NCBI GenBank assembly: GCA_963828755.1
Contig: CAWHFY010000010.1
Location: forward strand, 142,104 to 206,103
Direction: 5' to 3'
Length of the DNA: 64,000 nucleotides
Source: WHSW01 sp963828755
Lineage (GTDB): Bacteria; Actinomycetota; Thermoleophilia; Solirubrobacterales; 70-9
Shown one piece after another: positions 60,656 to 64,000 of the stretch. The notes beneath the pieces are model-generated. The model searched no databases. It had not been told where the DNA came from and saw nothing but the letters and a program-made list of their open reading frames with translations. Numbering within the stretch: the stretch's first letter is position 1; the number at the start of each line of letters is the position of its first letter. A program made the translations under genes and the position numbers.

Positions 60656-62731
60656 TGACTGACCGTCCCCAGCAGTCGCTGTTCAACCCCGCCAGCATGC
60701 GCGCGGCGATCGCCGCCAGCCTGGTCAAGCTCGACCCGCGGTGGATGGTCCACAACCCGGTCATGTTCGTGGTTGAGGTCGGCGCCCTGTTCACGACGAT
60801 CGGGTTCCTCATCCAGATCTTCGGCGGCAACCCGCTCGGCGGCGGCGACGAGGCCGCCTGGTTCACTGGCGTCGTCTCGCTCTGGCTCTGGCTCACGGCT
60901 GTCTTCGGCAACCTCGCCGAGGCGCTGGCCGAGGGCCGCGGCAAGGCCCAGGCCGACGCGCTGCGGGCGATGCGAACCGAGACGGTTGCCCGCCTGCGCG
61001 ACGGCGGCACCGTCGCCGCCGATCAGCTCGCCAAGGGCGATTTGGTGGTCGTGGAAGCGGGTGAGGTGATCCCGGGCGACGGCACCGTGATCGAGGGAAT
61101 CGCCTCGGTCGACGAGTCAGCGGTAACGGGGGAGTCGGCGCCGGTGATCCGCGAGGCTGGTGGCGACCGCAGCGCGGTCACCGGGGGCACCCGGGTGCTC
61201 TCCGACCGGATCGTGGTCGAGATCACCCAGGAGCCGGGCAAGAGCTTCCTCGACCGGATGATCGCCCTCGTCGAGGGCGCCAGCCGCCGCAAGACCCCGA
61301 ACGAGATCGCGCTCGGCATCCTGCTCGCCGGGCTCACCCTGGTCTTCCTGGTCGTCGTCGTCACCCTGCGGCCGTTCGCCGACTTTGCCGGGACGAACGT
61401 CTCGATGGTCACCCTGATCGCGCTGCTGGTCGCGCTGATCCCAACCACGATCGGGGCCCTGCTGTCGGCGATCGGGATCGCGGGCATGGACCGGCTCGTG
61501 CGACGCAACGTCCTCGCCCTCTCCGGGCGTGCGGTCGAGGCCTCCGGCGACGTCGACGTCCTGCTGCTCGATAAGACCGGAACGATCACGCTCGGCAACC
61601 GCCAGGCGACCGAGTTCATCCCGATGCCCGGGGTGACCGAGGTCGAGCTGGCAGAGGCGGCGCAGTATGCGCGTCGCTGGCCGACGAGACCCCGGAGGGC
61701 CGCTCGATCGTCGTGCTCGCGAAGCAGTACGGGATCCGCGAGCACGAGCTCAGCGGCAACGCCACCTTCGTCCCGTTCACGGCCGAGACGCGCATGAGCG
61801 GCGTCGACCTGGACGGCAGCCGGATCCGCAAGGGTGCCGGCGACGCGATCCTGAACTGGGTCACCGAGACCGGCGGCCAGGCGCCCGCGCAGCTGCGCGA
61901 GACGCTCGACCGGATCGCCGGCGAGGGCGGTACCCCGCTCGCCGTCGCCGCAACGAGCAGGTGCTCGGGGTCGTTTACCTCAAGGACGTGATCAAGGACG
62001 GGATGAACGAGCGCTTCGCCCAGTTGCGCGCGATGGGAGATCCGCACCGTGATGGTCACCGGCGACAACCCGCTGACGGCGGCGAAGATCGCCGGCGAGT
62101 AGGGGGTCGACGACTTCCTCGCCGAGGCTTACCCCCGAGCGCAAGCTCGAGCTGATCCGCGAGCAACAGGTCGAGGGCAAGCTGGTCGCGATGACCGGCG
62201 ACGGCACCAACGACGCCCCCGCGTTGGCGCAGGCGGATGTCGGCGTGGCGATGAACACCGGCACCAGGCGGCGCGCGAGGCGGGGAACATGGTCGACCTC
62301 GACTCCAATCCCACCAAGCTGATTGAGATCGTGGAGATCGGCAAGCAGCTGCTGATCACCCGCGGCGCCCTGACCACCTCTCGGTCGCCAACGACATCGC
62401 CGAGTACTTCGCGATCCTGCCGGCGATCTTCGCCGCGACCTACGTCGCCGCCGGCGCCGGGAGGCGGTGCGAGCCACGTTCGGCGCGGGCCCGCTCGACA
62501 AGCTCAACGTGATGAACCTGGGCACGCCGGAGTCGGCGATCATCTCAGCGATCATCTTCAACGCGCTGATCATCCCGATGCTGGTTCCGCTGGCTCTGCG
62601 CGGGGTTCATCGCGCGATCGGTCCGCGCCCTGCTGCGGCGCAACATGCTGATCTACGGGCTCGGAGGCGTGATCGCCCCGTTCATCGAATCAAGCTCGTG
62701 GACCTGCTGGTCCACAACGTGTTCGCGCTGA
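60655..62731 (+). pseudogene. kdpB: Potassium-transporting ATPase subunit KdpB, many frameshifts and one stop
   Basis: P-type ATPase of about 690 aa. The first frame to 61670 is clean: MVHNPVMFVVEVGALFTTIG, ASVDESAVTGESAPV (TGES), ALIPTTIGALLSAIGIAGMD and LLLDKTGTITLGNR with the phosphorylated Asp. After that, pieces in changing frames give VVLAKQYGIREHELSG, QVLGVVYLKDVIKDG, TVMVTGDNPLTAAKIAGE, GDGTNDAPALAQADVGVAMN and LNVMNLGTPESAIISAIIFN. There are about eight shifts and a TAG at 62100-62102 between AGE and GVDDFLAEA. Every catalytic motif survives, so I suspect poor consensus rather than a dead gene. The end near 62731 is uncertain. Confidence 0.85.
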
Positions 62732-62760
62732 GGGCGGCGTCGAAGCGGAGGCGATCCCCG

Positions 62761-63876
62761 ATGGTCCGAACCGGTCGCGGCCGCTACAAGATCTTCCTGG
62801 GATGTCAGCCCGGTCGGCAAGACCTACCCGATGCTCCAGGAGGGCGCGCCGAACGGGAGGAGGCCGGACGCGACGTCGTGCTCGCTCCTACCTGGAGCCG
62901 CACGGCCGGGCCGAGACGATCGCCCAGGCCGAACGGCTGGAGGAGCTGCCGCGGCGCACGGTCACCTACCGCGACACTGAGCTCAAGGAGATGGACCTGC
63001 CGGCGATACGCCGCGCCGACCTGGCGCTGGTCGACGAGCTCGCCCACACCAACGCCCCGGGGCTCGAGCACGCGAAGCGCTACGAGGACATCGAGGACAT
63101 CCTCGACGCCGGGATCGACGTCTATTCGACCGTCAACGTCCAGCACCTGGAGAGCCTCAACGACCGGGTCACCACCCTCACCGGGGTGCGGGTGCGCGAG
63201 ACCTTTCCGGACAGGGTGCTGACCTGGCCGACGAGGTCGATGCTGCTCGATCTGACGCCGGAGAACCTGATGGAGCGCGTTTGCGGCGGGACCATGTACC
63301 CCGCCGAACGGGTCGAGGCGTCGCTCAACAACTTCTTCCCGGATCGAGAACCTGGCGACCCTGCGGGAGCTCGCCCTGCGCCAGACCGCGGAGGAGGTCG
63401 AGGCGGAAGGCACGCCCGCGCCGGCTGAGACGAGCCGCTGGGACCCCGAGAGCAGGTGATCGAGGCCGCCCCCGCAGGCGGTCGCCGAGCGCGCGCTTGC
63501 GCTGGCGGCCGCGGCCGAGCTCGCAGCGGCTGGTGCGGCGCGCCTGGCGGTCGGCGCAGCGGCTCGGGGCCGACCTCGACCTGCTCTACGTCGCTGCGCC
63601 AGGCGCCGAGCCCTCAGGCCGCCGAGCGCGAGCAGCTCGGGGCGCTCGGCCGGCTCGCCGCGGTCCTCGGCGCGCGCTTGCTGGTCGAGGAGGGCGACGA
63701 CGTCGCCGACGTCGCCGCGGCGGTCGCGGGCGAGCGCGGCTCCACCTACGTCCTGATCGGCCAGCAGGCTCAGGACCGGGCTGGGCCGCCTGAGTCGCTG
63801 CCCGAACGCCTGATCCGCAACTCCCGGCGTCGACGTGCGGATCGTCGCCGACCGCTCACTGCTGGAGGAACGAGCC
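62761..63876 (+). pseudogene. KdpD N-terminal sensor plus universal-stress domain, frameshifted
   Basis: ATG 62761 opens GRGRYKIFLGCQPG, then VGKTYPMLQEG in another frame: the KdpD Walker-A-like start (GxxxGVGKTYxML). The next frame gives YLEPHGRAETIAQAERLEEL, DLALVDELAHTNAPGLEHAK, LDAGIDVYSTVNVQHLESLN and LLDLTPENLMERVCGGTMYP. LATLRELALRQTAEEVEAEG closes the KdpD domain near 63455. A USP domain follows in pieces (RLGADLDLLYVAA, LLVEEGDDVADVAAAVA, VDVRIVADRSLLEERA). No kinase domain follows, so KdpD is split between this gene and 55476. At least five frame changes. Confidence 0.8.
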
Positions 63877-64000
63877 ATGAGCCTGGCCGCGGCCGGCGCA
63901 AGATCCGCCTCCGAGCGTCGGATCTTGTTCCCGTTCCTGGGCTCTGTGCTCTCCGAGCGCAGCCTCGAATCAACGATCCGACTCGCCCGCGCCCAGGATG
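63877..64000 (+). CDS. Universal-stress-like protein or second USP domain, 5' part only
   Basis: ATG 63877 has GGAGG 8 nt upstream and encodes SASERRILFPFLGSVLSERS and LESTIRLARAQD before the window ends. RRILFPF at the first strand followed by a helix with LARAxD is a USP-fold start. The frame is open upstream through VDVRIVADRSLLEERA, so it may instead be a tandem domain of the preceding protein. Confidence 0.6.
   Translation, partial: MSLAAAGARSASERRILFPFLGSVLSERSLESTIRLARAQD

Overview
The window is GC-rich (roughly 70%), densely packed chromosomal DNA from an actinobacterium. GTG and TTG starts are common and genes often overlap by 4 nt. Several proteins suggest the class Thermoleophilia (Solirubrobacterales-like): the CysM type, small exported proteins carrying HATVVAYLALFVAIGG, Cys-type cytochrome c maturation genes and an ECF sigma factor with a membrane-anchored tail. 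This placement is inferred from protein features, not from a marker gene. About twenty genes carry single-base frameshifts inside otherwise well-conserved reading frames, densest after 61.6 kb. I read these mostly as consensus errors in a draft assembly and give spanning coordinates.

Layout. 1-19.4 kb is a surface-glycan locus: GT2 and GT4 glycosyltransferases, SAM methyltransferases, a Wzm/Wzt-type ABC exporter with a C-terminal glycan-recognition domain, two nucleotide-sugar epimerases related to CDP-paratose 2-epimerase, a dolichol-phosphate-mannose-synthase-like pair, and three paralogous polytopic membrane proteins that look like an unnamed GT-C-like family. The locus lies between cysM (about 1 kb) and a JAMM metallopeptidase of the Mec type (about 21 kb), partners in CysO-dependent cysteine synthesis elsewhere. 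19.4-25.7 kb holds an AlkD-like protein, a zinc-ribbon/DUF2007 protein, a gluzincin-like protein without HExxH, a cytochrome P450, and DUF1152 and DUF1802 proteins. 25.8-32.6 kb holds hyuA/hyuB, a DUF5763-like protein, nadB and a histone-deacetylase-family hydrolase. 32.6-41.2 kb holds a long coiled-coil/HhH protein, an Flp-type pilin, rph, rdgB, a CDF transporter and exported proteins of unknown function. 41.2-45.5 kb is a sigma factor fused to an anti-sigma-like zinc finger, directly followed by a large, broken gene for an exported modular protein, with a 45-nt dyad upstream.

45.6-55.3 kb contains cytochrome c maturation genes in two blocks (ccmH-ccmG; ccmE, ccmF and a CcmI-like gene), tRNA-Gly(CCC), a CHRD protein, a PfkB kinase, secG and a peptide-binding lipoprotein. 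55.4-64 kb is a high-affinity potassium uptake locus: DUF4118 histidine kinase, KdpE, a hypothetical protein, kdpF, kdpA, kdpC, kdpB (unusual F-A-C-B order), and a separate KdpD N-terminal/USP gene running toward the window end.

Regulation. Many genes have a TANNNT (-10) element 6-11 nt before an ATG or GTG with no Shine-Dalgarno sequence, so leaderless transcription looks common. A minority (pilin, CHRD protein, lipoprotein, beta-propeller, DUF5763 protein) have clear Shine-Dalgarno sequences. Two genes can only encode a complete signal peptide if translation starts at CTG within a CTGA overlap.
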